Positions 26,103-35,933 of a stretch of DNA of 64,000 nt are shown here, in pieces. The position numbers were made by a program, and so were the translations under genes. Numbering within the stretch: position 1 is the stretch's first letter; the number at the start of each line of letters is the position of its first letter. The notes beneath the pieces are model-generated. The model was not told the origin of the DNA, ran no database searches, and saw nothing but the letters and a program-made list of their open reading frames with translations. Origin of the DNA: Dawidia cretensis (GTDB lineage: Bacteria; Bacteroidota; Bacteroidia; Cytophagales; Cyclobacteriaceae); contig NZ_JAHESE010000017.1 in assembly GCF_018598175.1 (NCBI RefSeq), positions 62,001 through 126,000 on the forward strand, given 5' to 3'.

Positions 26103-27706
26103 GAAGGAATGTACACCGTTCATGGTGGATGCTGGTCTTGCTGACCGTCCTCGGTGCGCCGGCCACTACGGGTTGGGCCCAGGTGCAGCAACCACACCGC
26201 TTTGAGCGGGAACAAAAAAATTCCGACGACTACTACAATGTCATCTCTCTCAAGGAAGAGGGTCTCGCCCTTTACCGCGAGCGCGACAAATACAAAAACA
26301 ACAATCGCATTTGGGAGTTGCTGCTGCTCGACACCGCGCTGCAAGAAAAGCGCGTCGTAGAGCTCGAGATCAAAGAACGGTATAAAATGGTCGGCTACGA
26401 GGTTGTGCCGGGCCAGGTGTACTTTTTGTACCGCACCGGCGAGACTACCCGCAATGACTTCGAGCTGGTTCGTGTTACACTGGCATCGGGCGAGTCCACG
26501 CGGTATTCCATCAAGCCCGACCTCGACTTTAAGCTCACGCATTTCAGCAAGGCCGGCGGCAGCTTTGCCTTTGGCGGCTATGTTAATAACGAACCGGCTA
26601 TCTTTTTGTACGAGCTGGAGACGGGCAATAGAAAGGTCGTGCCGGGCTTCTTCCAGAAAGATACCGAGCTGGTAGACCTGCGCACCAATCAGAACGGTAC
26701 CTTCAACACCGTCACGATCGACCGCGGTAGCAAGGGCGATCGCTTCATGCTGTTCCGCACGTTTGACGGCAGCGGCGAGCTGTTGCTGGAAGACCGCGTA
26801 CCCATCGAAGAAAACCGTACGCTGCAGACGGGCATTACCAGCACGCTGGAACGCGAAGACCTGGTGTTGCTTGGCACCTGGGGCGAGCGCAACTCCAAAC
26901 AATCCAACGGCTTTTATTCGCTGGTGGTAGATCCTTTTAACGAACAGAAGATCCACTACTTTAGCTTTGGCGAGCTGGCGCATTACCTGGAATACCTCTC
27001 CCCCAAGCGCATGAAGAAGATCCAGGAAGACACCCGCGAAGACCTGGCCGCCAACAAGATTCCGAACTACATCAACTATGTGATGCCGTTTAAGCTCAAC
27101 GAATACCGGGATGGCTACCTGCTGCTGGCGGAAGTGTATACACCTTCCAGCAATTTGAATCCTTACTACAGCAACCCCTATTATTATAATCCCTACTCCT
27201 ACAGCCCTTACGGTTCGTATGGCGGCTATGGCCCTGGGTACTATTATCCAGGCATGGGGCGTATGTACCGGCCGTATGCGTATGGCAACAACGTTAAGAA
27301 TAACGACGACATCAAGAGCAGTGAGACCGTGTTGCTGGCATTTGACGCGACCGGCAAAGTGAAATGGGATCACAGCCTGAAGCTGGAAGACATCAAGCTG
27401 CCCTCGGTGGAGCAGGTGGCCGACTTTAGCCTGAAAAACGGCCACGTGCATTTGCTCTACAAAAATGAATCGGATCTGATGGTAAAGTCCATTCCATTAA
27501 AAGAAGATACTACGCAACTGCTACAGGAGAAGATCAAGCTCCTGGATCCGATCGACGAAATACGTTCGGAGAAAGAAGGCGAAGGAAGCGTGCGGCATTG
27601 GTACGACAACACATTCTATGTATGGGGCTACCAAACCATCCGCAACGTTGCTAAGACCGATCGCGTGCGCGACGTGTTCTATATCAACAAAGTGGTGGTA
27701 CATTAA
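26099..27706 (+). CDS. large secreted protein of unknown function, paralogue A
   Basis: 535 residues. Signal peptide MRRNVHRSWWMLVLLTVLGAPATTGWAQ. The protein appears beta-rich with repeated aromatic strands (FVLY-type, KRVVELEIKERYKMVGYEVVPGQVYFLY). Residues about 350-390 are a low-complexity Tyr/Pro/Asn/Gly stretch (NPYYSNPYYYNPYSYSPYG...). It ends with RDVFYINKVVVH. It shares a colinear pattern with the next gene: TRNDFELVRV / TRNDLEMFAL, GxYxNxxPxxxFY, FGELAHYL / FGDLQNFF, ending xxVFxINKxxxx. No known domain. Confidence 0.75.
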   Translation: MRRNVHRSWWMLVLLTVLGAPATTGWAQVQQPHRFEREQKNSDDYYNVISLKEEGLALYRERDKYKNNNRIWELLLLDTALQEKRVVELEIKERYKMVGYEVVPGQVYFLYRTGETTRNDFELVRVTLASGESTRYSIKPDLDFKLTHFSKAGGSFAFGGYVNNEPAIFLYELETGNRKVVPGFFQKDTELVDLRTNQNGTFNTVTIDRGSKGDRFMLFRTFDGSGELLLEDRVPIEENRTLQTGITSTLEREDLVLLGTWGERNSKQSNGFYSLVVDPFNEQKIHYFSFGELAHYLEYLSPKRMKKIQEDTREDLAANKIPNYINYVMPFKLNEYRDGYLLLAEVYTPSSNLNPYYSNPYYYNPYSYSPYGSYGGYGPGYYYPGMGRMYRPYAYGNNVKNNDDIKSSETVLLAFDATGKVKWDHSLKLEDIKLPSVEQVADFSLKNGHVHLLYKNESDLMVKSIPLKEDTTQLLQEKIKLLDPIDEIRSEKEGEGSVRHWYDNTFYVWGYQTIRNVAKTDRVRDVFYINKVVVH

Positions 27707-29198
27707 CCTGCTTTTTTGGCTGGCAGCCACTGTTTGCCAGGCACAGGTAGAGCAATCTGCCCGGTACGAAATTCCCATGTTCAGCTTCGGCCAGCAATTC
27801 GAGATTGTGCCGGCGTTTCAGAATGGCCTCTTTTTATATCGCCGCCTCACGGGCATTCCCAACGAGCCCAACGACCAGCTGGAGATTCAAAAATTAGACA
27901 CCGCGTTCAATTCAACGTGGCACGGCTACCTGGCCGTACAGAAAAAATACCTGTTGGTAGGACGCAAGGCAGATGCCGACTATTTATACCTGCTGTTTCA
28001 CTACGTTGACTTTACCCGCAACGACCTGGAGATGTTCGCACTGGAACAAGGCACGGGGCGATACGTGCGCCATGTTATCAAGAACTTTATACCCTTCAAT
28101 CCGTCGGAGTTTCAAGTGACAAAAGAAGGTGTTCTGCTGGGCGGGTACTTTAACAAGATTCCCGTGGTGATCTTTTATTCCTTTGACACGCAGAAGTCGC
28201 GGTTGCTGCCGGGGTTGCAAAGCGACATAGGCGAGCTTACGCATATCAAGGTGCATACCGACGGCACCTTTGACGTGTTGGTGAGCGCGCGAAACTTACA
28301 GGGCACACGCACGATTTGGGTAAAGAGCTACAACGCACAGGCTGACCTGATCCGCAACCTGCCGCTGGAACCGGAAGACAACAAGAATCTGCTCTTTGCC
28401 CGCTCGCTTAAAACTGCGAACAATATGCAGGTGATTGCCGGCGTGTATGGGTCGCGTAATTCAGAATATTCCAAAGGCATCTTCATGGCCAGCATTGATC
28501 CCTCGGGGCTGCAGCAGATCCGGTATTACAACTTTGGCGACCTGCAGAACTTCTTTAAATACATGAAGGCGGGGCGGGAAAAGCGCGTGCGCGAGCGTAT
28601 TGCCCGGCGGCGCATCCGCGGCAAGAAGATCCGTTTTAACTACCGGTTTATGGTGCACGAGCTGGTGCCGTACAAAAATCAGTATGTGCTGCTGGGCGAG
28701 GCGTTCTACCCACATTACACGTCGGCGGGGGCGGGCTATTCGGGCTTTTTTATGCCCAACACCATGGGTCGCGGCAACTACATTCGCGACGGCCGTATTT
28801 TTGACGGCTACAATTACACCCACGCCGTGGTGATGGGCTTTGACAACGACGGCAACCTGCAGTGGGACAATAGCTTTGAGATCAACGACGTCAAGACCTA
28901 TACGCTCGAGCAGTTTGTGAAGCTGGAGCCGCATGCCGACAAGATCGACCTGCTGTACATGTTTCGCAATGAGCTGCGGACCAAAATCATTCAGGGCAAC
29001 GAAGTGCTGGAAGGCAAGACATCGGAAATTATCCGCACGGGCCGCGAGAACGAAATCACGCGGATGGACGAAAGCAACACCTCGCGGCTGGACTATTGGT
29101 ACGGCAACTACTTCTACGCCTACGGCGTTCAGGACGTCTTTAGCCCCGAATCGGGCAAGCGCAAGGTCTTTTTCATCAACAAAATCAGCAGCCGGTAG
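27618..29198 (+). CDS. large secreted protein of unknown function, paralogue B
   Basis: 526 residues if ATG 27618 is used, which overlaps paralogue A by 89 bp; TTG at 27648 is the other possibility. The signal segment is INLLFWLAATVCQAQ. It has the same overall plan as paralogue A, without the Tyr/Pro-rich run; instead a strongly basic stretch (REKRVRERIARRRIRGKKIRF, split across residues about 320-340) and a Gly/Phe/Asn-rich loop occupy the middle. The overlap and shared plan indicate a tandem duplication and coupled expression. Function unknown. Confidence 0.72.
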   Translation: MYGATKPSATLLRPIACATCSISTKWWYINLLFWLAATVCQAQVEQSARYEIPMFSFGQQFEIVPAFQNGLFLYRRLTGIPNEPNDQLEIQKLDTAFNSTWHGYLAVQKKYLLVGRKADADYLYLLFHYVDFTRNDLEMFALEQGTGRYVRHVIKNFIPFNPSEFQVTKEGVLLGGYFNKIPVVIFYSFDTQKSRLLPGLQSDIGELTHIKVHTDGTFDVLVSARNLQGTRTIWVKSYNAQADLIRNLPLEPEDNKNLLFARSLKTANNMQVIAGVYGSRNSEYSKGIFMASIDPSGLQQIRYYNFGDLQNFFKYMKAGREKRVRERIARRRIRGKKIRFNYRFMVHELVPYKNQYVLLGEAFYPHYTSAGAGYSGFFMPNTMGRGNYIRDGRIFDGYNYTHAVVMGFDNDGNLQWDNSFEINDVKTYTLEQFVKLEPHADKIDLLYMFRNELRTKIIQGNEVLEGKTSEIIRTGRENEITRMDESNTSRLDYWYGNYFYAYGVQDVFSPESGKRKVFFINKISSR

Positions 29199-29221
29199 CC
29201 GGAGGGCGCGGTGTAAATTGC

Positions 29222-29229
29222 TATATTTG
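29222..29229 (+). promoter_or_regulatory. -7 box (TATATTTG) of pyrR
   Basis: Exact TAnnTTTG match 8 bp upstream of the pyrR ATG; no TTTG at -33. If used, the transcript would have a 5' UTR of only about 4 nt, which leaves no room for a PyrR-binding leader. Confidence 0.4.
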
Positions 29230-29237
29230 CCCGCCGT

Positions 29238-29780
29238 ATGCAGAAAAAACTTATCCTTGACACCGACCTCCTCGATATCACGATAAGTCGTCTTTGTCAG
29301 CAATTGATTGAAAATCACGGCTCTTTTTCTGAAACGGTGGTCATCGGCATGCAGCCCCGGGGCATTTATGTGGCCGAGATCATTCACCAGAAGCTGGAAA
29401 AGCTGGTGAAGACAAAAATTCCGCTTGGCTACCTGGATGCTACTTTTCACCGCGACGACTTCCGCCGCCGCGAGATTCCGGTGAAGGCCAATGAAACGCG
29501 CATTGAGTTCACCATCGAAAACAAGCAGGTGCTGCTGGTAGACGACGTGTTGTTTACGGGCCGCACGATCCGCGCCGCCATGGACGCCATGATCACTTTC
29601 GGGCGTCCCAAGAAAGTAGAATTACTCGTTCTGATAGACCGGAAATATACACGCGAGCTGCCGGTGGCGGCAGACTATGTCGGCAAGGCTGTGAACACGC
29701 TTACGTCGCAGCGCGTGCTGGTGGAGCTGGAAGCACAAGGGCATAAACAAAATAAAATCTGGTTGATCAATAAGGACTAA
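29238..29780 (+). CDS. pyrR: PyrR: pyr operon regulator / uracil phosphoribosyltransferase
   Basis: 180 residues. Type I phosphoribosyltransferase with PRPP loop VLLVDDVLFTGRT (98-110) and flexible-loop motif GYLDATFHRDDF, both typical of PyrR. In Firmicutes PyrR binds pyr mRNA and attenuates; here no leader structure is visible, so regulation by this copy may differ or it may act only as a uracil salvage enzyme. It is followed 6 bp later by pyrB. Confidence 0.93.
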   Translation: MQKKLILDTDLLDITISRLCQQLIENHGSFSETVVIGMQPRGIYVAEIIHQKLEKLVKTKIPLGYLDATFHRDDFRRREIPVKANETRIEFTIENKQVLLVDDVLFTGRTIRAAMDAMITFGRPKKVELLVLIDRKYTRELPVAADYVGKAVNTLTSQRVLVELEAQGHKQNKIWLINKD

Positions 29781-29786
29781 AGGGCT

Positions 29787-30713
29787 ATGTCGAAACTCAG
29801 TCAAAAACATTTGCTTGGCATTAAGAACATTACCCGCGAAGACCTCGAACTTATTTTTGAAACCGCTGAGAATTTTAAAGGGGTCTTAAACCGCCCCGTG
29901 AAGAAGGTGCCTTCCTTGCGCGACATCACCATCGCCAACGTCTTTTTTGAAAACTCCACCCGTACCCGTCTTTCCTTTGAGCTGGCCCAGAAGCGGCTTT
30001 CAGCCGACGTCATCAACTTTTCGGCTTCCAACAGCTCGGTAAAAAAGGGCGAGACCCTGCTCGATACCGTCAACAACATTCTGGCCATGAAGGTGGACAT
30101 GATCGTGATGCGTCATGCCAGCCCCGGTGCGCCGCACTTCCTGGCCAAACACATCAACGCAAACATCGTCAACGCCGGCGACGGCACACACGAGCACCCG
30201 ACGCAGGCGTTGCTGGATGCCTTCTCCATTCGCGAGAAGCTCGGCTCGCTGGCGGGCAAGAAGGTGGCCATCATCGGTGACATTCTTCACTCGCGCGTGG
30301 CCCTGTCCAACATCTTCGCCCTGCAAAAGCTCGGCGCGAAGGTAATGGTGTGTGGCCCGCCCACGTTGCTGCCGAAGTTCATCAGCCAGCTGGGTGTTGA
30401 AGTAGAGCTGGACGTACGCAAGGCGCTGCTGTGGTGCGACGTGGCCAACGTGCTGCGCATTCAGCTGGAGCGCCAGCACATCAAATATTTTCCTTCCCTG
30501 CGCGAGTACTCCCTGTACTACGGCATTACCAAAAAACTGCTCGACAGCCTCAAGAAGCCGATCCTCATCATGCACCCCGGTCCCATCAACCGCGGCGTGG
30601 AATTGAGCAGCGATGCAGCCGACTCGTCACATTCCATCATTCTCGACCAGGTGGAAAACGGTGTGGCAATCCGCATGGCCGTGCTGTACCTGCTGGCGGG
30701 CGCGAACGCCTAA
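29787..30713 (+). CDS. pyrB: aspartate carbamoyltransferase catalytic subunit
   Basis: 308 residues. First committed step of pyrimidine synthesis: carbamoyl phosphate + aspartate to carbamoyl-aspartate. Motifs: FFENSTRTRLSFELA (carbamoyl-phosphate loop), HEHPTQALLD, and MHPGPINRGVE. No pyrI regulatory subunit follows. It forms a two-gene operon with pyrR. Confidence 0.96.
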   Translation: MSKLSQKHLLGIKNITREDLELIFETAENFKGVLNRPVKKVPSLRDITIANVFFENSTRTRLSFELAQKRLSADVINFSASNSSVKKGETLLDTVNNILAMKVDMIVMRHASPGAPHFLAKHINANIVNAGDGTHEHPTQALLDAFSIREKLGSLAGKKVAIIGDILHSRVALSNIFALQKLGAKVMVCGPPTLLPKFISQLGVEVELDVRKALLWCDVANVLRIQLERQHIKYFPSLREYSLYYGITKKLLDSLKKPILIMHPGPINRGVELSSDAADSSHSIILDQVENGVAIRMAVLYLLAGANA

Positions 30714-30786
30714 AACACCGTTAGCGTAAGCCAAAACCATTCGATTCCTTTTTCGTATTTTTACCTACTCTGAAGACGCTATTCGT

Positions 30787-32157
30787 ATGATCTATAATTC
30801 CATTATCGAAACGATCGGCAATACCCCAATTGTCCGGCTTAACAATGTGGTAAAGGGAATACCCGGTACCATTCTGGCCAAGGTAGAATATTTTAACCCC
30901 GGCAACTCGACCAAAGACCGCATGGCCATTAAAATGGTGGAAGACGCGGAGAAGGCCGGCCTCCTGAAACCCGGCGGTACGATCATCGAAGGCACGTCGG
31001 GTAACACCGGCATGGGCCTCGCGCTGGCGGCCATTGCCAAAGGCTACCGTTGCATCTTTACCATGGCCGATAAACAATCGCAGGAGAAGATCAACATTCT
31101 GAAAGCGGTGGGCGCCGAAGTTATTGTGTGCCCCACGAACGTTGCCCCCGAGGACCCACGCTCGTATTACTCTGTGGCGCGCAAGCTCAACAAAGACATT
31201 CCCAACTCTATATACCCCAACCAGTACGACAATCCGTCAAACGCAGCGGCACACTATGCCACTACCGGCCCGGAAATCTGGAAACAGACCGGCGGTAAAA
31301 TCACACACTATGTTGCAACGGTCGGTACAGGCGGCTCGATGTGTGGCACGGCACGCTACCTGAAAGAACAGAACCCTAACCTGGTGGCGGTAGGTATCGA
31401 CACCTACGGATCGGTATTCAAGAAGTACAAAGAGACGGGCATCTTTGACGAGAATGAAATTTACCCATACATGACCGAAGGCTTCGGCGAAGACATTCTG
31501 CCCAAGAACGTGGACTTTGACGTGATCGACTCGTTCATCAAAGTAACGGATAAGGATGGCGCTATTGCTGCCCGCCGGCTGTCGCGCGAAGAAGGTTTGT
31601 TTGTGGGTTGGTCCAGCGGCTCGGCCTTGCACGGTGCACTGGAATATGCGCGTGAGAACCTGAAGAAAGACGATGTGATGGTCATTCTGCTGCCCGACCA
31701 CGGCACGCGCTATTTGGCAAAAGTATACAACGACCAGTGGATGAAAGACCACGGCTTCCTCGAGACCCGTGCGTTTAGCTCGGCCCGCGATATCATCACC
31801 CGCCGCGCCGGCAACGACAGTCTCATTACCGTGAGCAAGGACGCGAAGGTGAGCGAAGCCATTCTGTTGATCAACCGCCAGGGCATCGACCAGATACCGG
31901 TGACAGAGAACGGCCACTTTGTTGGCAGCGTAAGCGCTTCCAGCTTGCTGGAGAAGATCATTCAAGACCCGCAGCTGCAAGTCAAGCCTGTCGGCGAGGT
32001 GATGGACAAGCCCATGCCGTTTGTGGCACCCGACAGCACACTGGACGTACTGTCGTCACTGTTGAACAAGGACAATAAAGCGGTGCTGGTGCGCGACGAT
32101 TCAGAGAAGGTACACATCATTACGCAGCACGACGTGCTGCAAGCCATGACGAGCTAA
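30787..32157 (+). CDS. cystathionine beta-synthase (PLP + CBS pair)
   Basis: 456 residues. PLP fold type II N-terminal domain: Lys in NPGNSTKDRMAI, phosphate loop GTSGNTGMGLA, and GTGGSMCG. The C-terminal 110 residues are two CBS motifs (DAKVSEAILLINRQGIDQIPVTENGHFVG; DSTLDVLSSLLNKDNKAVLVRDD). This is the long form, condensing serine and homocysteine; O-acetylserine sulfhydrylase activity is also possible in bacterial relatives. Own transcription unit. Confidence 0.9.
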   Translation: MIYNSIIETIGNTPIVRLNNVVKGIPGTILAKVEYFNPGNSTKDRMAIKMVEDAEKAGLLKPGGTIIEGTSGNTGMGLALAAIAKGYRCIFTMADKQSQEKINILKAVGAEVIVCPTNVAPEDPRSYYSVARKLNKDIPNSIYPNQYDNPSNAAAHYATTGPEIWKQTGGKITHYVATVGTGGSMCGTARYLKEQNPNLVAVGIDTYGSVFKKYKETGIFDENEIYPYMTEGFGEDILPKNVDFDVIDSFIKVTDKDGAIAARRLSREEGLFVGWSSGSALHGALEYARENLKKDDVMVILLPDHGTRYLAKVYNDQWMKDHGFLETRAFSSARDIITRRAGNDSLITVSKDAKVSEAILLINRQGIDQIPVTENGHFVGSVSASSLLEKIIQDPQLQVKPVGEVMDKPMPFVAPDSTLDVLSSLLNKDNKAVLVRDDSEKVHIITQHDVLQAMTS

Positions 32158-32169
32158 GATTTTGGGGGA

Positions 32170-33390
32170 CTATTTGTCCTCCAAAATCTCAATTTCTACC
32201 CGTACGTTTTCTTGCGCACGATTACCCATCTTATCATAGAGCGGGCGCTTGCCTCCCCATGCTTTTATATCCATACGGTCGGGCGCAATGCCTTCACTGA
32301 TCAGGAAGTTCTTAATAGCAATGGCACGCTCTTCCGACAGTGCCTTGGCCGAACCAAAGCCGTCTTTGGTATCCTTCAGCGAAAAGAACTCCGTGGTTCC
32401 CTCCGGCAGGGTGGTGATCTTACCGGTAGCATTGCCGTTGGTATGGCCGTGGATACGGATCTTATACTTCGGATTTTCCTTCATCATGTCGAGCAGGCTT
32501 TGTACTTCATAGCGCGACTCGGGTCGCATGACGGCGGCATCGCGGTAAAAGAGCACATTGAACATCACGGCGATATCGCCCTTGCTCAGCCGCACCAGCC
32601 CAAACGGTATTTCTACGGCGCCTTCGGCGTTGGTTTCAATGCCTTCGCCTTCCGGCTTATTATAGTATAGGTTGATCTGCCGCTTGCGATAACCAAATAC
32701 CTCGGCGACCACCCCGATGCTGTCGGTCTTGCTGGCGGGGTCGCCCACCTTTACGATCTCATTCCCTTTGTAATCCCCTATTTTCCGGGCGCGGTCCAGG
32801 TCGATGGCTTTCACTTCGCCTTCTACCTTCGCATTGTCGGTGGCGCGGTAGAGGTGGAAGATAAAGGGCTTGCCCGGCTTACCGTCGTCGATGACCTCGG
32901 GTTTCTTGTCGGGCTGGGGCGGCGCGGCTACGGTGGTGACTACCGGCTCCGTTGTGGCCGGGGCAGGCTCTACCGGCACCTGTTCCATTTTCTGTTGGGT
33001 GTCGGGGTTGATGTCTACGCCCCTGGTCTTTTCCGGAGGCGACGCAGTCGTTCCCAGTTCGAGCGAACCACTGAATACCCATGTATCGGCCAACTCAGAC
33101 CGGGCACGCAAACGACGTGCTTCCGAGATGGCCGCGGCACGATCTGCAGTGCGCAGCACGAACACATAGTACAGCTGCCGCGCGGGGTTGAGCTGAATGT
33201 TGGCATGCAGGCTTAGATCGTGGTTGGCGTGCCGGGTAAAGCGGACAGCATTACGTTGATACTTAAATGCCCCGATCACGACGTAGTTCTGGGCATCGTC
33301 TGGTTGTTGCTCCCGACGGATGGAGTAGGCAGGCTGTACCGCGAGTACAGAGAAAATTCCTGCCAGTGCGGAAAAAAATAGGGTCTTCAT
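32170..33390 (-). CDS. OmpA-family protein with SPOR-like N-terminal domain
   Basis: 406 residues; signal peptide MKTLFFSALAGIFSVLAVQPAYS. Residues about 33-105 resemble a SPOR fold (NYVVIGAFKYQRNAVRFTRHAN...YYVFVLRTADRAAAISEARRLR). A Pro/Thr/Val-rich linker follows, and the C-terminal 130 residues form an OmpA peptidoglycan-binding domain (YKIRIHGHTNG; LSEERAIAIKNFLISEGIAPDRM; RPLYD...NVRVEIEI). Likely periplasmic tether between peptidoglycan and outer envelope. The gene is downstream of pbpC on the same strand, 87 bp away. Confidence 0.85.
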   Translation of the reverse strand: MKTLFFSALAGIFSVLAVQPAYSIRREQQPDDAQNYVVIGAFKYQRNAVRFTRHANHDLSLHANIQLNPARQLYYVFVLRTADRAAAISEARRLRARSELADTWVFSGSLELGTTASPPEKTRGVDINPDTQQKMEQVPVEPAPATTEPVVTTVAAPPQPDKKPEVIDDGKPGKPFIFHLYRATDNAKVEGEVKAIDLDRARKIGDYKGNEIVKVGDPASKTDSIGVVAEVFGYRKRQINLYYNKPEGEGIETNAEGAVEIPFGLVRLSKGDIAVMFNVLFYRDAAVMRPESRYEVQSLLDMMKENPKYKIRIHGHTNGNATGKITTLPEGTTEFFSLKDTKDGFGSAKALSEERAIAIKNFLISEGIAPDRMDIKAWGGKRPLYDKMGNRAQENVRVEIEILEDK

Positions 33391-33477
33391 GACTCACTGG
33401 CTTTGTTAGGTGATTAAACCAATACAAACTTAGTAATGATTTAACAAAAACCAATTAAATGTCTACTTATCAGTTGC

Positions 33478-35838
33478 TTACATTTTAGACAGAACTTCAA
33501 AGCGCTGCTCCAGCATGTCACCGCTTTCGTCCATAATGGTCAGGATATGCTTCCCCTGGCCGGGGCGGACCGTGAGGTGGTGATGACGCTGCGTGCTGCC
33601 CAGATACTCGCCGTCGAGGTGCCAGAACACGGTAGACTGCGGGTTGCGATGGGCCAGCTCAAAGACGGCGTCGCCCAGCTGGCCGTTGAGGTCGCGGGGG
33701 ATGTAGATACGGGCGCCGGGTTTCGGGTAGATCAGATCCATTGCCACCACTGCGGAGGAAGGCTGACAGTCTTTGCGAAAGGGTGGCAACGACCGGTACG
33801 ACACATTATGCGGACGGAAGTAATATTCCTGCGCGGGCGGCAAGACAAACCAATTTACGTCTACCATGCGGTCTACCGGCTCGCAGTTGCTGTGAACACG
33901 ATACTTGCGGTCGCCTGATAAGTGTACCCTGCGGTGGAGGGGACAAGCGCCCGTCTGCAGGCCGCGGCTATGTACCCAGCGCGTGGCGACCTCGTCGCAC
34001 AGCGGACTGTTGCGATAGCCGCTTTTGGCGCAGACGGTAATCCTGGTCATTTCAGCTTCCGGTCGCGCGAACCAGCGATTACCGGGCAGCTGTGAAAATA
34101 TGTCAAACATCACTGGTGCAGCAGCATCCGTGCCGGTCAGCCCGGGACGCCCTTCGCCATCGGCATTGCCTACCCATACGCCCACGACGTAGTCGGGCGT
34201 TACGCCTACAGCCCAGCCGTCGCGAAAGCCAAAGCTGGTGCCCGTCTTCCAGGCAATCTTTTTTGCACTGTTGAAGTAGCGCCACCCTGATTCTTCGCCC
34301 GGGCGGTATACCTCTTTCAACGCGTCAAAGGTTTGATAGATCGACGCAGCGTCCAGCACGGAGGAAGCTTCGCCTGCGACAGCCGTGGTATCGACGGATG
34401 CGAGCCTGTATGTCAGCGGGTGTATATCTTGTAGTATATACTTATTGGCACCGGCCAACGTGAAATAGCGATTGAGCGTACGGGCCAGGGAGGCGTACAT
34501 GCCGGTGATATCCCAGAGGGTGCCTTCGGCGCCGCCCAAAATGAGCGATAGTCCATAATGATCGGGCGGATGCTGCAGCGTGGTCATGCCCAGGTCTTTT
34601 AACAACGTATGGAATTTTTCGTAGCGGTAGTTGCGCAGCAGGTTTACGGCCGGCACGTTGAGTGAGCGGATCAGGGCGCGGTCGGCGGCCACGGCGCCGT
34701 CGTAGTCTTTCGAGAAATTCTTGGGGGTAAAGCCGTTGATAAAGATCGGTATATCGGGCAGCAATGTACCGGGCAATATTTTTCCTTCTTCAAGCGAAGC
34801 CGCAAAGAGAAATGGCTTGAGAATGCTGCCCGTGCTGCGGGGGGCGCGGGCTACATCGACATCGTCGCCCCGGTAATTGCGTGTATTGCTTACGTTACCA
34901 ACGTAGGCCAGTACCCGGCCCGTGGCGACCTCCGCGACGATGGCAGCACCGTGATGGATCTGGTTGCCCAGCAGTCGTTGGTGGTGGTCTTGTATAATCT
35001 GTTCGACGCGTTGCTGCACGTGCTGGTCGAGCGTGGACCGCAGGGTGTGGCCGGCAAGTCCCTCCTGCTGCATGCGCGCAAGCAGGTGTCGCGCGTTGCG
35101 TGGCAGCGGCAAGGGTTCTTCGGGAATAGGCTCTTCTTGCGCCAGCTGGCAGGTGAAGGCATCGATATGCCCTTGGTCGCGCAGCTTCTCCAACAGCCAG
35201 TCACGTTTGGCTTTGAGCTGGGCGCGGTTGCGGCCGGGGTGGATCAGCGCAGGGGCATTGGGCAACACGGCCAGCAATGCCGCCTCGCTCCAGGAAAGCG
35301 ATCGCGCATCGCGGCCAAAGTACCGCCAGCACGCGGCATCAATGCCCACCACGTTGCCGCCAAACGGCGCGTGCGAGGCATACAGGGCCAATATCGCGTC
35401 TTTGCTGTGCCGCCACTCCAGGCGGGTGGCCAGGATGATCTCGATCAGTTTTTCACCGACAGTCCGCCCTTCTCCTTTCCGGGCCAGCCGTATCACCTGC
35501 ATGGTAAGGGTACTGCCCCCGCTCACTACGCGCCTGGCAGCCAGATTTTGGCGGAACGCGCGGCCCAACGACAGCACGTCGACCCCCGGGTGGCTGCGGA
35601 AACGCTTGTCTTCGTACGCCATCAGGGCCACTGTAAATTTTTCCGGAACGGTGTCCGTTTCCGGGAATCGCCATTGGCCATCGGGGGCGATGGCGGCGCT
35701 CAGCAGGTCGCCGCGGGCCGATTCAAGCACGGTGGAGTAGGGATCGGTAAAAAGCGTGGCCGGTAACGAGAAGTAGTAGACTACCAGGGCGACCCCCAGC
35801 AAGACTGTACTAATTTTCCATTTTAACCCCCGTGACAT
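33478..35838 (-). CDS. pbpC: penicillin-binding protein 1C
   Basis: 786 residues with one N-terminal membrane anchor. Transglycosylase domain: catalytic Glu76 in MAYEDKRFRSHPG, then GGSTLTMQVIRL. Transpeptidase domain: S338-I-L-K in RSTGSILKPF, SxN in IRSLNVPA, KTG in AWKTGTSFGFRDGW. The last 95 residues are the BiPBP_C beta domain that marks PbpC. It polymerises and crosslinks peptidoglycan. pbpC usually lies beside an alpha-2-macroglobulin gene; here that gene is 6.2 kb away. Confidence 0.95.
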   Translation of the reverse strand: MSRGLKWKISTVLLGVALVVYYFSLPATLFTDPYSTVLESARGDLLSAAIAPDGQWRFPETDTVPEKFTVALMAYEDKRFRSHPGVDVLSLGRAFRQNLAARRVVSGGSTLTMQVIRLARKGEGRTVGEKLIEIILATRLEWRHSKDAILALYASHAPFGGNVVGIDAACWRYFGRDARSLSWSEAALLAVLPNAPALIHPGRNRAQLKAKRDWLLEKLRDQGHIDAFTCQLAQEEPIPEEPLPLPRNARHLLARMQQEGLAGHTLRSTLDQHVQQRVEQIIQDHHQRLLGNQIHHGAAIVAEVATGRVLAYVGNVSNTRNYRGDDVDVARAPRSTGSILKPFLFAASLEEGKILPGTLLPDIPIFINGFTPKNFSKDYDGAVAADRALIRSLNVPAVNLLRNYRYEKFHTLLKDLGMTTLQHPPDHYGLSLILGGAEGTLWDITGMYASLARTLNRYFTLAGANKYILQDIHPLTYRLASVDTTAVAGEASSVLDAASIYQTFDALKEVYRPGEESGWRYFNSAKKIAWKTGTSFGFRDGWAVGVTPDYVVGVWVGNADGEGRPGLTGTDAAAPVMFDIFSQLPGNRWFARPEAEMTRITVCAKSGYRNSPLCDEVATRWVHSRGLQTGACPLHRRVHLSGDRKYRVHSNCEPVDRMVDVNWFVLPPAQEYYFRPHNVSYRSLPPFRKDCQPSSAVVAMDLIYPKPGARIYIPRDLNGQLGDAVFELAHRNPQSTVFWHLDGEYLGSTQRHHHLTVRPGQGKHILTIMDESGDMLEQRFEVLSKM

Positions 35839-35933
35839 GTTTGGGCAAAAATACCATTTTCCTGGCGGCCGGGAGTTACTAAATTCACCGCCTGAGAATT
35901 ATTATCCATACTATCTAACCGCTACCGTTTCGC

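Noticed and set aside
26120-27451. Minus-strand frame of 443 codons opposite secreted paralogue A
   Set aside because: The plus frame has a signal peptide, coupling to the EVE gene and a paralogue; the antisense frame has none of these.
27618-27706. Overlap of the two secreted paralogues as a programmed frameshift fusion
   Set aside because: The second protein has its own hydrophobic signal segment right after the first stop codon; separate translation is simpler.
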